From: Macquaria australasica
Taxonomy: Eukaryota; Chordata; Actinopteri; Centrarchiformes; Percichthyidae
Direction: 5' to 3'
NCBI GenBank assembly: GCA_005408345.1
Contig: SEMN01000144.1
Span: 124,001-188,000 of the forward strand
Length of the DNA stretch: 64,000 bases
The position numbers and the translations under genes are program-made. A model generated the notes under the pieces. The model was not told the DNA's origin and made no database searches. It worked only from the letters and a program-made list of their open reading frames with translations. This document shows, in pieces, positions 1-13,100 of this stretch; within the stretch, counting starts at the first letter, position 1; every line of letters starts with the position of its first letter.

Positions 1-299
1 TCAAAAGTACATCTGTCTCTGCAATATAGTTGTGTTTTAATGTATTCTTGGATTTTTGAATGGATGAGTGGGTGGCTCATGCTGGCCCAAACATCACTCT
101 TTGCTCTTTTTTCATCATCATGGCGGAAGGAAGAGACGAGTGTAGTCTTGTTCACCACCGCCACTTACTCGCCAGCTGTCCTGGGTTTTACCAAAACTTG
201 TCTCTCCCTCCGGCCATTATTCTTTTGTGCCTCTTTTCAAATTAAAAGCCCCCTCAGCGAGTCGCGTGCTGTGTCAATACTCAGAGCGTGTCTGCAAAG

Positions 300-638
300 T
301 CAGCAGAGTCGGACCAAACCATTGTAAAAGAATCCGGGGAGATCACGGACAGAAATAAAATTCACCTTTCCCGGTTAAAAACGTATTCTAGTAAATACAA
401 ATTATCTTTAGATAGTGTACGTAGTGAATAACAGGATTCGAAGTAAATATAAGAAGAAATTAGTTAGCAAAGAAATACTTTAGCAAAAATCAACGAATCC
501 CTCCCCCCTTCACCGAGAAAGTGGAGTTGACTGAAACAGATGTCCCAAGCGTTACTCTCACATCTGACCAGAGAAAGTCCCAAAAAGTCCTACTGTCTCG
601 GAAGGGATGCTGTAGAGGAGCAGATAACACGCCACAAG
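300..638 (+). other. inava: Possible 5' noncoding exon and promoter side of inava
   Basis: A good donor (ACAAG followed by GTAAGC) ends at 638. No coding ORF of interest precedes it. The inava start codon lies in an exon with its own acceptor at 4572, so at least one upstream noncoding exon is required, and this is the best visible donor. The transcription start cannot be fixed from sequence. From 639 to 4571 I see only intron-like DNA, apart from a degraded repeat near 0.9-1.2 kb. Confidence 0.3.
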
Positions 639-897
639 GTAAGCACTCACGGTTTCCTTCAGGTTAACTACATGATGTGAAGGGAGAACACCGGACAGGG
701 AAGGAGCAGCAACATTAGCACAACCGGTATTAAGCTGAGGATGAAGTGTGTGAGGGATGCTGCTATAAGTCGGTAAACTTTAGAGAACCGTTACAGAGCA
801 GTTAGCTTAACTGAATTCGCTATTTGGACCTTAAAAAGAGAAACACTTCCAAAACACATGGCACTGTGATAAGTGTTCGCCACATTGTTGTAACTAA

Positions 898-1228
898 ATA
901 CTGACTAAGTACATTTGTTCAAGTTCTGTACTTAACTATAAGCATGAGGTATTTGTAATTCGTATTTCAATTTTCTGCTACTTTGTACTTTTCACTTCAC
1001 TATATTCATTCGACAGCAATGGTTACTAGTCACCTAACAGATTAAAACTTTACATGCAAAACAAAGAAAATTTGACTTGTGATATTTTAAGTACATTGTG
1101 TTGATAATACTTCTGTACTTTTACTTTAGTCAAATTTTAAATGCAGGACTTGTAATGGAATATTTTAATAGTGTGGCAGTGCCAATTTGAGGATCTGAAA
1201 ATGATCGGATAACTTCTTCCACCACTGC
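898..1228. repeat. Degraded copy of the CAGTGGTG-ended hAT-like element
   Basis: The stretch has the ACTTTGTACTT/AAGTACATT wording and the right-hand end TTCCACCACTG seen in the better copy at 6251-6754. The left end is eroded and no target duplication is visible. It lies in the presumed first intron of inava. Confidence 0.5.
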
Positions 1229-4200
1229 TCTTCTTCTTACCAAAATTAAACCTTCTGTTGAAAAAAAACGGTAAAATAAATAAGAGTTAAAGAGTTAAAA
1301 CCCTCTCAGTATTACAGCTATCAGACTAAGCAATTATGACTAATGAATACAAAACAAATGTGTTGAGTCTCTGCAGTTTAATCAGTACCATAATTATGCA
1401 CAGGTTGCTTTCACAGATAAACAGCACTAAAGGATGTGGGGCTGGTTGGTGGCGGTTGTTTGTGCCCACAGCAGCAGAATAAACAATCTCCTGCAGTCCA
1501 CATGTTGACAGACATGCAGTGCTACTGTGGTGCTAAAGACAACACCTCTGTGTTGTTATGCTCCTGGAGTCCCCCAGTTCTTTTGTCAACGGTGGGTACT
1601 TGTGGGTGAAAAGCTGTAACCACATCCTGGCAATAGCCTGAGATGACCATCAGTGTCCATTCAGGGGCCTCAGAAATGATGACTCAGAGGGACAAGGTGT
1701 CATGATCCCTGGTCAGCCCTTCAGCCCGTGGAGAACAATGGAGCATCTCTTCTTGCCCTCTGTATTTACGCTGTCGTTGAGCTGTGACAGGGCTGGTGTG
1801 TCTGGCCAGCATATGGCCTCCAGTGACTGAGAGCTTGCTGATATGGTGCTTATTACCCCTGCATTGTCTCTGCTGGAAAACTACGATCCCTGCACTACTT
1901 AACAGTGTTGATCTGACAAAGGAAAGAGGCTGACAGGATTTGAGTCTTTGATAGACTACTCATAATAACATTGGCTTATTATGCTATCACAGCCTCTTGT
2001 CTGCATTTTGCTGCAGTCTGCTTCTTAAGACAAAGATCTGACTCCAGTGACGCGCTCTGTAATACAACACTTCTTTTTTTTTTTCTCCTGCCGCTCCCCC
2101 ACATTGATGCACTTTTCTTCCAGCAGTGTGCAGAGTGGATCCATTTTGCTGAATGGATTTTGGCTTTTCATCAGACTCTGAAATAAGGCATGCTGCAAAA
2201 GTCGTTTGGTTTCTTCCATAGTATCAGCATTCAGTGGAGAATCTTAATTACAGGGTTCGAACAGGCCTCGGTCTGGTTTCAGGCATCCCTCACTGTTTCC
2301 TCGGCGAGGCTGGTCCCCATCGGTAATTCCAGGGCCGACCACAGTGGTAATGAGCACGGCGGTGGTGGCGGCATTCCAGGAGATCGCAGCTCCAAAGGCT
2401 CATGGGAAAGGGAGGTGGGGGAAGTCTGGGAGACAGTGAATCCACATCATGATCTCTTGCCATAAACACCCACTTCCGGAGATGTTGCACTGTCACGGTC
2501 TGGTGAGCAGCGAGGATGGGTGGGACGACCAGCTCCCATCCCTGACGCGTTCCTAGATAGTCGTAATTAGCGGTGATCACATGCGGCGCAATTAAGATGT
2601 TATGACTGCATCAATCAAGTCTGCCGGGTGGAGACTGTGCTATCAGCAGCTATCCCTTCAGGAAATGGACTGCTATTCCTGTTACACTCGATCCAGAGTA
2701 TCAAGTATTGTTTTTTGGCTCTCCCTAACAGTATAATGTCAACACTCCCACGACTCCAGGTTTTTATGAAAGCTATGACAAATGGCATCAATGTCTTGGC
2801 AATAAGCTGCAACTTCTAGTGAGATCTGCTGTTTTACCCGAACTCACCCACCCACCCACCCACTCACTCAGCCTAGACCTCCGACCACAGACTCTTGTGA
2901 AAGTCTTCAGAGAGTTATGGGGTGTAAGTGGGTAAATCCCACATTACCCTGCCTGTCTCTGATTACCAGGCTGGATTCCTGTTGACGTCTTTAGTTTTAG
3001 ATTGCTGCAGCGTGGAGCCATGTGTCTGAGAGTACAGCAGGCCCCGACCTTGCACAGGAAAAACTCAGCACTGTTCCTTTCCCCATCTCTCACTGCAGCC
3101 TTGTCTCGGTATTGGCCCAATAACGCTGCTCAGGCTTGAAGCAGAGTTGTCAGCAAATATTGCGCCCACAGCAGATTATTGAGGCCAGTCGGTGGATACA
3201 GGGCCTTTGTTGCAGTGTTGTTTTACTGACTCGGGCTGCCTGTGCCTCATTGTGCTACCGGCTGCTCATAGCTGCGTCAGTTCACATGAGTTGCTGTGGT
3301 GAATGGGTCAGGCCTAATAATATCCTGTTAGAGGAGGATTTCATCCACACAGGCTCTGTGTCTTCCTGGTCCTGATACCAATCTCCAAACACAGAGGATG
3401 AGACAAGAGTTGAGGATTATACACAGCAGCCTTAGCAACATATTCATTCATGTGGTGTCTGTTTTCATGTCATCTTGCCTTCCCTTTATTCCTGAATTAT
3501 AGCACATTATTTACTTCTCATATGAGCTTTGTTTGTTTGCTTTAGGAGTCATCAGGTTTATGAACTATCATTTTATGAATGTGTGGCATTGAAGCAAGCC
3601 TGGCTAATGATGTCCTTTAATCATGTTAGTGCCCGTAACATTGTCTCTCGTGATCTGCCGGCCTTTTTTAGGAATAGTCTAGGGTGGTGGCAGACATGTG
3701 AGATCCAGAATGAATTGATTGACCTAAAAAAATTGAGAAAATAAAGTACTCTCTATCATCCTAAGGCGATTTCACCAAAACAGTCACACACAGACCTCCT
3801 GGCCAGGTTTTAAAAGCCTTGACTTATCTCTAAACGTTTGCTCCAATTTGTTGTTGTCATTGTTTTCCTCGTCTTGCCGTCGTTCCTCTCCGCATCTCGT
3901 TTTTGTTTATTGTCAGTCAGATGTTTGGTGGAAAGAAACAATGGAACAGAGCGGGCCATAAACATGAATTGTGCTCGCCTGTTTGTGAAAGTGTGTTAGT
4001 GAAGTGGGCAGTGTTGCACAAGAGTCATCAGGGACCTTGTGATCTGATGCTGCGTGGACAAGCCCAGCATTGAGACATTCTTCCACTTCAAAGCCCCCAG
4101 AGGGTTTTCTGGACACTGGTTGAATAGAAGCTGAGGGAGGGGTGCGCGGGGGGAACAGGTGCAGTCCATGAGTGGGGTAATTCCCGCTGCCATCTGCTTT

Positions 4201-4604
4201 CTTTTTCGGGGTCTGGGCTCTTTAAACGCCTTCTGACACGCCTCATGGCGACACGCTCCCCTAGCCAGCCGCACCGTGCCCCATCACCATGGCACCAGGA
4301 TTCGGATTAACCCCCGCACATGTGCCGAGTCAACCTTTGGGGTCTGCCTCTTTTGTGAGCGAGCATGGGAGGGAGAAAGAGGTGGTGGAGGAGGTGCTGC
4401 ATGGATAAGTGTGTGAAAGGACACTCGCCAGTCATTCACTTTTGTTAAGTAAAGCAGCAGGAGTGAGCCTGAATGACGCCATGTGGCAGGAAAACAACAG
4501 GAGAATCTATATTCTTATACGTAATCAATCTAACTTTTACTCATCTGTGCATCATCTGCTTATTTCAACAGGTATTTCTAAAAACTTAAGAGCAGATAGT
4601 CAAG

Positions 4605-7600
4605 ATGACGGCCATCGAGAGTAAAGAGGAGATCAGTGACACTGACAGTGGGATTATCTTGCACTCTGGTAAGAACATCACTACAAAATACAAAAACACA
4701 GCATCTGATTTCCACATATGTCATGTATAGCTTAGGGCTGCATAATCAATATAAAACACAATAACACTACTGATATGAAAACAGCAAGCAAAAGAAAATG
4801 TTGCATGTCACATTGTTGTATTTATTTATCTAGGAATTTGAACAACTTATTCCCAGCTCACTTTTAACATTCATAAACATTTAAGAGGAAATCGTGAACA
4901 AATAAAGAGGTCTAATTTGTCACAAATTGCAATAAATTAGTTTGCAGATTTTGTAGATGCAAAAGCAGATGTTCATTTTGATTAACTTTATTACAAATAG
5001 CATATTAACACTAACTCAATACTAACAAGAGCTAATGTTAGCATAAGTGCAGAAGAAACAATACAACAATAAACTGTACAACATACTATAACATATACTA
5101 TAGCATTGTAGCAAGTCTATTAAAACAGTTCATTATATACAGTGTATATATACAGTATATAGTGAATAGTATATTTCTATCAGCCATAGACCCTGATGAG
5201 GAAAGCCTGATCTGATCTTCTGTGTGTTCACTGCAGGTCCAGACAGCCCCACGTCCCCGGTGAAGGACCTGACCACCCACACCAGAGCCCTGAAGCTGAA
5301 GCACCAGTCTCTGGAGGAGCGTCTTGAGTTCTGCCTGCTGGAGCTCAGGAAGCTCTGCATCAGAGAGGCAGTAAGTAACTTCTAGATGATAGCATGTACA
5401 CACTACCAAGGTATTATTTTGTGCTTTGATTAGTTATAGGGAACTTTGTCAGAGCTCTAAATGAGGGGTTATAATTGCGTTTTGTGTGGAAGGGTTTTTC
5501 CCTTTTTTTTGTAATCAACACTTATATTTTGAATTCACAGGAGCTGACTGGTAACCTGCCCTCAGACTATCCTCTGATGCCCGATGAGAAGCCACCCCAG
5601 GTCAGAAGGAGGATTGGAGCTTCCTTCAAGCTGGATGAAGGTCTGATCCATCTGGATAAACAGGTACGGGCCACCATCAGTGATTACTATTATTGGGGGG
5701 GGGAAAGACAGTAAACAAAAGAGACCACATTCATTGTCAGAATTTGTCTTTATCGTAGGATTCAGAGTTGCAAGCGCTGGAAACTGACTTGGCCCTTCAG
5801 CGGCAGATTTATGAGGCGGCCCGCAAACTCTCCCTGGAGGGTCACCTCAGTAAACCACAGAAGAAGAGCCGGCTGCAGCAGTGCAAGAGGGAGGAGAAGA
5901 AAGTGAAGGATCTGCAGGAGGCCGTGTTCCAACACAGGATCAAGAGCGAGTGCAACTCACCGTGCATCACCACCTCAACGGGCCAAAACCAAGGTGAGTT
6001 ATACTGCTGCCCTCTTCAGGCCAAACTGTGCACTGCACTCACGAACTCATACTGTGGGTGTGATGGACACTTTTAAAATGTTCCCTTTCTGTATGCAGAT
6101 CTGTGCATGTCTGATGACAGCTCCCTGTCTGATGTGGTGGCCCTGGATGATGGTGAGTGGAGAGTACATTTATACATACAAGCTTGGAAGATTATCTCTC
6201 TCTTACATACATGCTTTGATTTTGACATATAGCAAAAAGACGTATGTAATCAGTGGTGGAAGAAGTACTCAGATCTTTTACTGAAGTAAAAGTAGCAATA
6301 CTACAGTGTAGAGTTAAAGTCAATGTAAAGTCATGCGTTCAAAATTTTACTTAAGTAAAAGAACCAAAGTATAAGCATCAAAATTATACTTAAAGTACCA
6401 AAAGTAAGAGTAGTCATTATGCAGGATGGCCCATTTCAAAATAAAATATATTGTATTACTGGATGAAAAGTATTGATGCATTAATGTGTACCTGGTAAAG
6501 GTGGGGCTAATTTGAATTGAGCTTGTGAATTGAAGTCTTAACCTATAAAAGTGCATCAGAATTTATTTGTTGATAATGTTTTGTATTTTTAATCTGAATC
6601 TGCAAAGTACCTAGTGACTAAAGTAAATAATTGTAGTGAAGTAAAATGTACAAGATTTGCCTCTGAAATGTTGTGGAGTAGAAGTATAAAGTAGCAGAAA
6701 ATTGTACTTAAGTGTAGTACTTGAGTACATCTACTTAATTACTTTGCACCACTGTATGTAATAGATAATGTAGATCAGAGATATGTTGGCGCAGCATGAT
6801 GTCATAGTGAGCAGGCAGCAGTTTCAAAGAAGTACGCTAACATCCATATTGTTCATTTCAAAATGAATGAATGAATCACCCTTTGGAAATCAACAGACCA
6901 CAGACAAAATAAACAAAAGCATAGTCTGACAGTCCCGCCTCATACCGACTACCACTAATCTGTGATCATCCACAGATGTGGACCCGCCCAGCCCCCCCCT
7001 CCTCCAGTGTTGAGCACTTCCTACTCAGACCCCCTGCAGCTGTCAGCCAAGACCCTTCAGTCGTCATCAAGCCAGCTCAGTGTGGAGCATGAGCGCTCTC
7101 CCATCCAGAACTCTCCATGGAAAGAGTCCAGTCTGGATCAGCCTTACCAGAAGGCCACAAAACCCCAGTCTGCTTGCAGCAGCAGGTCCAGGTAGGCGTC
7201 TCTCCGAATACACAACTGTACTGAGTAGAGTAAAACTTGAATGAGTGTGTTTGCGTGTGGCTGTTTTACCTTACCATTTATAATGTAGCAATAAATAAAC
7301 ATGTATAAAAACAATAAATTCATACATATTTTACATATTACACTATCAACATGACTATAAGAGAGAAAAGAAAATAATAAAAGAAAAAACAAGGAGCTTA
7401 GTGTCAGGATTCAAACAGGTGACCTCCATGTTTCCATGTTGGTTTAAAAAGCTTATAGCTGTTTGGATAAAACATGTTTTTCAGACGCAAACCAGTTACA
7501 GTTCAAACTTTCATCAGCATCCTGTCTATATTTAAGTTTCTCAGCATCTTTACAGTAAACAAATGTTTTGTTTGACATTTTACAGGTAAAATCTATAGTG

Positions 7601-9179
7601 TTGTATTTGATATATTGCATATCTTACATCATCTTTTCTGTTTTTGTTGTGCGCAGTAGTCCAGCAGGAACCCAGGTGTCCGCCGAGAGCTGCAGGATTC
7701 CTCTCTCTCAGTTTATCAAGAACTCGGCCCTGCGGCACAACCACTCCACCAGCGCCCCCTCCACCCCAGAGCTGCATGTACGCCGACAGTACTCCCAGTC
7801 CTTCAGGTACACCGAGAAGTCAGATAGATTATTACACTAAATGCACAAAGACCATAACAACGTATAATTTTACAATTTCACATGATATGTCTCCCCAGAC
7901 TTCCCAAAAGTAAGCTATCTGCTGAAATGGAGCGCCTCAGCTCAGAGAACAGTCGAGGGCGAGCCAGGCTGCCCCAGCGGCGCTGCGTGGCTGACTTCAT
8001 GGTGCATTCTCCAGAGTACTCTCCCCTGCGCCTTTACCAGTCCAGCTCTGAGGACAGCAGCTCGGAGCACTCGTCTTCCTCCTATATTAGCTCTCCTGGC
8101 AGGGACGGACCCACTGAGATCCCAAAGCTATGCCCGCCGCCTTACGGATTCCACTTTGGAGCACAAAAGAAAGGGCTCACCAGCTTCTCCAGCTCACACA
8201 AGAACACCAACCAGTGTCAGCCCAGCCCCGGCTACATCAGGGCCATGGCAGAAGATGGCCCCCTCTCCCCTCAAGACCTGGACATGGCAGAGCGCTTCCT
8301 GTCCTCCCCTCCTGTGGCACGCAGCCCTCAGCAAAGACAGTGGCAGGAGGCAGCATCTTGCCCGAGCAGAGTCCTGAAGCCCCCTCCGCCTTACACCAGG
8401 CTGGTGCGAACGCCCTCGCTGAAGGAGTACCCGAACCACGCCATCAGGCTGATGCCCAGGGAGATTGTGTCGGAGGAGCTGAAGTCCTGGCATCAGAGGA
8501 ATCAGCTGCAGAAGTCACGGCCAAGCTGCGTGGATCAGCAGAGCTCCCTGAGTGTTAAGAGCCCAACTTCACCTCATCTGCCTCCTTTTAAACAGGTTGG
8601 TACTGAGAATGATAGTAAAATAGGCCACTAACACACTTTGATTTAAAGGTGTGGGTCAGACAGGAGTAATTCAATCTGTCTTAGAGTTTTAATCTATATT
8701 AGGGCTGCAACTAACAATTACTTTCATAATCAGTTAGTCTGTTGATTATTTTCTTGATAAATCGATTAATTGTTTAGCCTGTAAAACATCTGAAAACAAT
8801 GACAAATGTCCATCACAGTTTCCTGGAGTCCAAGGTGACGTCTTCAGATGTCTTGTTTTGTCCGACCAACAGTCAAAAACTCTCACAACAAATTCTCACA
8901 TTTGAGAAGCTGGAACGATCAAATGTTTTGGCATGTTTGCTCGAAAAACGATTATTCAATTATTAAAATAGTTGCAGATTAATGTTCTTTTGATCAACTA
9001 ATCTTTACAGCTCTAATATATAAACAATGTATTATTTATGTACAGAATGCATAAGGTGAACACTGATTTCATGACTGTTTCCTCAGGGTTCAGGTAATGT
9101 GATTCTCCAGAGAGCTGCAGACGGGACTCCAGTCCAGTGGTTCATTGCAGAGGATGCTGAAATCGTGAGCCAGGTGTAG
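4605..9179 (+). CDS. inava: Innate immunity activator protein (INAVA / C1orf106 family)
   Basis: Coding exons: 4605-4668, 5237-5370, 5541-5663, 5759-5993, 6099-6152, 6976-7191, 7657-7806, 7899-8595 and 9087-9179, all with GT-AG borders. The product would be about 588 residues if one base is restored (below). Residues about 5-130 form the CUPID (DUF3338) domain, including ESKEEISDTDSGI and RRRIGASFKLDE. Further conserved blocks are SDDSSLSD, IQNSPWKESSLD, a RTPSLKEY stretch and the C-terminus AEDAEIVSQV, which match the family as I recall it. The family binds cytohesin ARF-GEFs, supports epithelial junctions and boosts pattern-receptor signalling. The exon at 6099 and the exon at 6976 are out of frame by one base: after VDPPSPPLLQC the frame stops at 7011-7013. 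One more C in the C8 run at 6992-6999 makes the whole chain open. This is a sequence error, a real allele or a missed microexon. INAVA is preferred over the paralogues CCDC120 and FRMD4 because of the C-terminal block. Confidence 0.88.
6251..6754. mobile_element. hAT-like nonautonomous element with perfect 8-bp target duplication
   Basis: The ends are inverted: CAGTGGTGGAAGAAGTACT on the left, and TTACTTTGCACCACTG on the right, whose complement begins CAGTGGTG. TATGTAAT occurs directly before (6243-6250) and directly after (6755-6762). An 8-bp duplication with CAG/CTG-type ends is the hAT pattern. No transposase is encoded, so it moved in trans. It sits in inava intron 5. Related copies in this window are near 0.9, 19.5, 23.1, 47.0 and 50.4 kb. 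Confidence 0.8.
8700..9015. repeat. Short TIR-type repeat in last inava intron
   Basis: It begins TAGGGCTGCAACTAACAATTA and ends CTTTACAGCTCTA, so the extreme ends are short inverted repeats. The body (Cs of CGATTAATTGTTT, CCTGGAGTCCAAGGTGACG) is of a type that I recognise as common in teleost introns. No coding capacity and no exact target duplication were found. Confidence 0.6.
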
Positions 9180-9857
9180 CTGAGACCTCTACTGCTCTGC
9201 GGTGTGTTCAGTAGGATGTGTGTTATTCCTTTTCTATTTATCTCTGTATTTATTAAGGCTGTGGACTCTCTGTGAGATTATATGTTGACATGATGCAGAA
9301 AACGTGGACCTATCGGTACCCTGAGGAGCACATTTCTCTCTCGTCTTTTAATTTAAAACTTAATGTAAGGTGCTATGCCAGTTTTATTTATTTTAAATTC
9401 TTTTCTGATAGATGTTTCTAAGATTGGGGTGAATTGAGCTTCATACAAAAACAGATTTAAAAAACAAACTTGCTGTGGTTTGAAGAATTTCTTTGTGGCT
9501 GGCACACATTTTGCACATAAAATTCACCTACAGTAGTTTTTAAATACATTTCCCCATTCCTAATATAACTTTTAATGTTATATTCTATTTATCTGTTATC
9601 GGAAGTTTGCAACATAGAGACTTATTACTAAAATGTTGATACACCTTTGAAAATGTATTGCTTTTTTTATATATATATATAGTTAAAATTTAACATCTGT
9701 CTGACATGAAGTAAGCTGAATCTTAACTTTTGCTATTAACCTTAATAATTAATCACTGATGCCTTTAACGGTGGTTTGATGAATGTTTTCACTGCAGTAT
9801 GGTGTTTTGTTACTAACTAAGTGATTGTATCAGTTTTGATATTTTTTGTATATTTAT

Positions 9858-9863
9858 AATAAA
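9858..9863 (+). promoter_or_regulatory. inava: Polyadenylation signal of inava
   Basis: AATAAA lies 679 bases after the inava stop codon in AT-rich DNA, followed by a GT-rich stretch (AAGTTTGTGGCATTG) suited to a downstream element. It gives a 3' UTR of about 700 bases. Confidence 0.7.
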
Positions 9864-10118
9864 AAATACAACTGAAAGTTAAGTTTGTGGCATTGTTATC
9901 TAGAAGGTGGAGGTATTTTCTGCAATAAAAGAACACGTGGAAGAAGAACCAAAAGTGTTACATCAAAATGTTTTGTATTCACGTACAAAGAGCTTTCCAG
10001 ACTGACGCAGGTATTTCAGCTGGTCTACACACTTGATGTTTACAGTACAGTCACAGAATTTAGACAACATCCTGATAACTCTATATTCCAGAAAACAGAT
10101 CGTGGCTCAAGTGCTCCA

Positions 10119-13100
10119 TCATGAAGCTTCCAACAAGAAGTAAGTCAATGCTATGACACAGAAAAGCACCAACAGGTACGTGCAGAGGAGCGCCCAGCGA
10201 CAGTGAAACAACCAGTGAGCCAGAGGATGTTGTCTCCAAAAAGATCCGTACCTGAGGAGAGCAGTCAGTCAGTGTTTGTCCAGAGGAAAAATCCCCACAG
10301 TTATCAAAAGGCTTTTAAAACATACGTTGACTTACGTGCCCACAGAAAGCCGTCGGTAAATATTCTTACTCTTCTTATCCTTGTCCGCTTTTTTCTTTGA
10401 TAACGCAGATTTGCCCTTGTGTCTCTGTCGCAGAGTATCCAGAGGGGAACTGTAACATCGACACATATACACACACCTTAACATTTTTCCAATAAAGAAT
10501 CAATGCTAAGATTCAAAGGTGGACGGAATAACAGAAAAAGCCCATCTGAGGGGATTTGTGAGGCTCTAGTTTGTACTGGTGTGAAGCAAATATCCTATTC
10601 AGTCAGACGAAAAAGACAGAATAGAGAATAAAACAGATATTTACACACATTAAAAACAGTCATCCTCATGTCACATAAAATTGTCACTATCAATACCAAT
10701 TACCTCCATTCTATAAACTCAACCTGCTCAGAAACTAGCTAGTACAAAATTGATAAATTGATTAAACACAGATTTGTTTAAGGATATGCATCATGTAAGC
10801 ATAATGCTAACTGAAATCTTTAAGATATTAAAATTACATTTTTATACAGGGCCTCTCTATAAGATTTAACATTTAATTAAACATTATATGAAACTTGTAG
10901 ATCTGCTTTTGTAATTTATCTTTTTTGCATGACATAACATATGCCAAACAGAAATATTTCACTGTCAAATAAAAACAAGAATTAAAATAAAACAAACATC
11001 AAGGGCTTCAGCAAATTTGGTGTTTACTGCCGGCTGTTGTATTGTGAGGTGTTCCTGCTATTTTCTCCATAAACAGTGATTCCAAGCCGTACGTTTTGCT
11101 TTGTGTCTTTCTGGTGGCCAGTTGTTGTGAAGGGAGGCACCCTGGGTTGGGCGTGGGAGAGGGCTGCAGAGAAAGATGAGCAGGTGGAGCTTCTGACGGA
11201 GCTTCGTCTGGATCCAGTGGCCTGGAAACAAAAAAAAAAGAGAAAAAGGAAAACAGCTGATTCACACTTGCTGATCACGTGGCCCAGATACAAAGCATAA
11301 ACGCTGAGCCTCTAGTTGACCTGTCATCCACTGAGTTGCTGTCGTCCTTAGCCAGGGCAGAGCAGCTGGACTCGGAGCTCTGGGATGGAGACGGGCAGGT
11401 GCGGTAGGACTTCTTGCTGGAGGACCCTCCATGAGAGGCCCGCTTCCTAAAGTCTCGCTTTATCTTCTCCTGTAGAGAGAAAGAAGAAGAAACTCATTTG
11501 GGGTTTTGGATGATAACACTGGTAAAGAAGGTGGGAGAGTCCACTAAAGAAACCTCCTTACCTGGGTTTGGCAGGGAATTAATGATACACTGACCCTTCG
11601 ACGACCGTTGCTCTAATGGAAAAAAGTGAGAGAGGAACATAAAATAAAAGGCAGGTTGAAGTGACGAAAAGGTAGTCGTACCCATATTAGATGGGACAGT
11701 AAACCAAATATCTGCATACCAGCTGAAAGCTTTTCTTTCTGTTGTCACTTTCCTCTGGATCTAAAACAAGAGATCCAGTGGTCAGTCAAATACTGCACAC
11801 GACAGCAGAACAAGACAAATACCAAGTGAAAGACGGACAAAGTATCAGAGACCTGGCGATGCTCTGGAATCGATGAAGTTCTTGGCCTCCTCCAGCTCTG
11901 CCACGTTTCTGTCATGTCGTCTCCTCAGATTCTCCACGTGAGCCACCATGAGCTCGACTGCCCGGCTCATGCGAGCCTCCTATCAAAGACAGAAAGAGTA
12001 AAACATCATAAAGAACCACGCTGAGTGTATGTCATAACAGAGACTACAGCACAATTTTACAATAAGGGCTACTAACAAAAGTTCTAAGCTGTTATTAATA
12101 GCTTTAATGTACATAAATCATTTAAAGTTGGATGGTCCACCTTGTCCAAGCAAGGCTGTTCTTGGACTGCTTCCTTCTTACCTACGGATCTACATCCCAC
12201 AAAAAAGTATGGGGAGTTGTTGTCTTCGCTCTCAGGACTTATTTCTACTAACTGTCCCCAAAATCCATACTGAACTGGGAAAAAGGGCGTTTAAGTACGC
12301 TGCTCCCTCGTCTTGGAATCAGTTGCAAAATCACCTGAATCTTCAGGAGCTCGTCTCTTTGGACGCATTTAAAGTGATTCTAAATGACTTGGAAGCAGGT
12401 ACATCTGCCTGTAGGTGTGCTGGATGTTGAAGAATGTTTTTGATATCTTATAATTCTGTCATTTGTTCTTTGTTCTATGTTTGTTTTATGTCTGCAACTT
12501 TATTATTGGTGCTGCTGCCTGTCTTGGCCAGGACACTCTTGAACATAACCCTTTTATTCCTGGTCCTATAAAGGTTAAATAAAAATAACATTGTGCTACA
12601 GATCAATAATTAATGAGTTACAGACACTGTAATGCATAAATAGAAAGAGATTCTGGGTTGCCAGGTTGTGAGCCAACATTCAAATGAAGGAGCCCACTGG
12701 TTGCTTTATATGCTCTCACACAGTGTACAAACATACGCAAATCTGTTCTTACCAGGTGCTAACTCCAAAAACGATCAACTAAAACTAATAAATAATAAAA
12801 CTAGAACCTATTCTCTCAATCAGTTTCTTACAACGAGTGATAGGGTGCTACATGAACACAACATTTTCTGTTATAGTTCTAACACTTTTGGTTATTTCAC
12901 ATGAGAGATGTCTGATGAGAGATGTTGTTTGCTTATGTGATCAAATCACACCCACACAGCTTGAGCTGAGATTTTAGTGTTAAACTCTTAATAAATAAAA
13001 CCTAAGGATGTTTTTTTTTTGTTGCTTATTCGGTGATTCATATTTAATGTTAGAGTAATTCTTAAGACGAAACCAAGTTTTCGAGGGCTTTAATGATGCA

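Noticed and set aside
2025..2812. Cluster of 60-96 codon frames on both strands
   Set aside because: Inside the presumed first intron of inava; low-information composition and no splice support.
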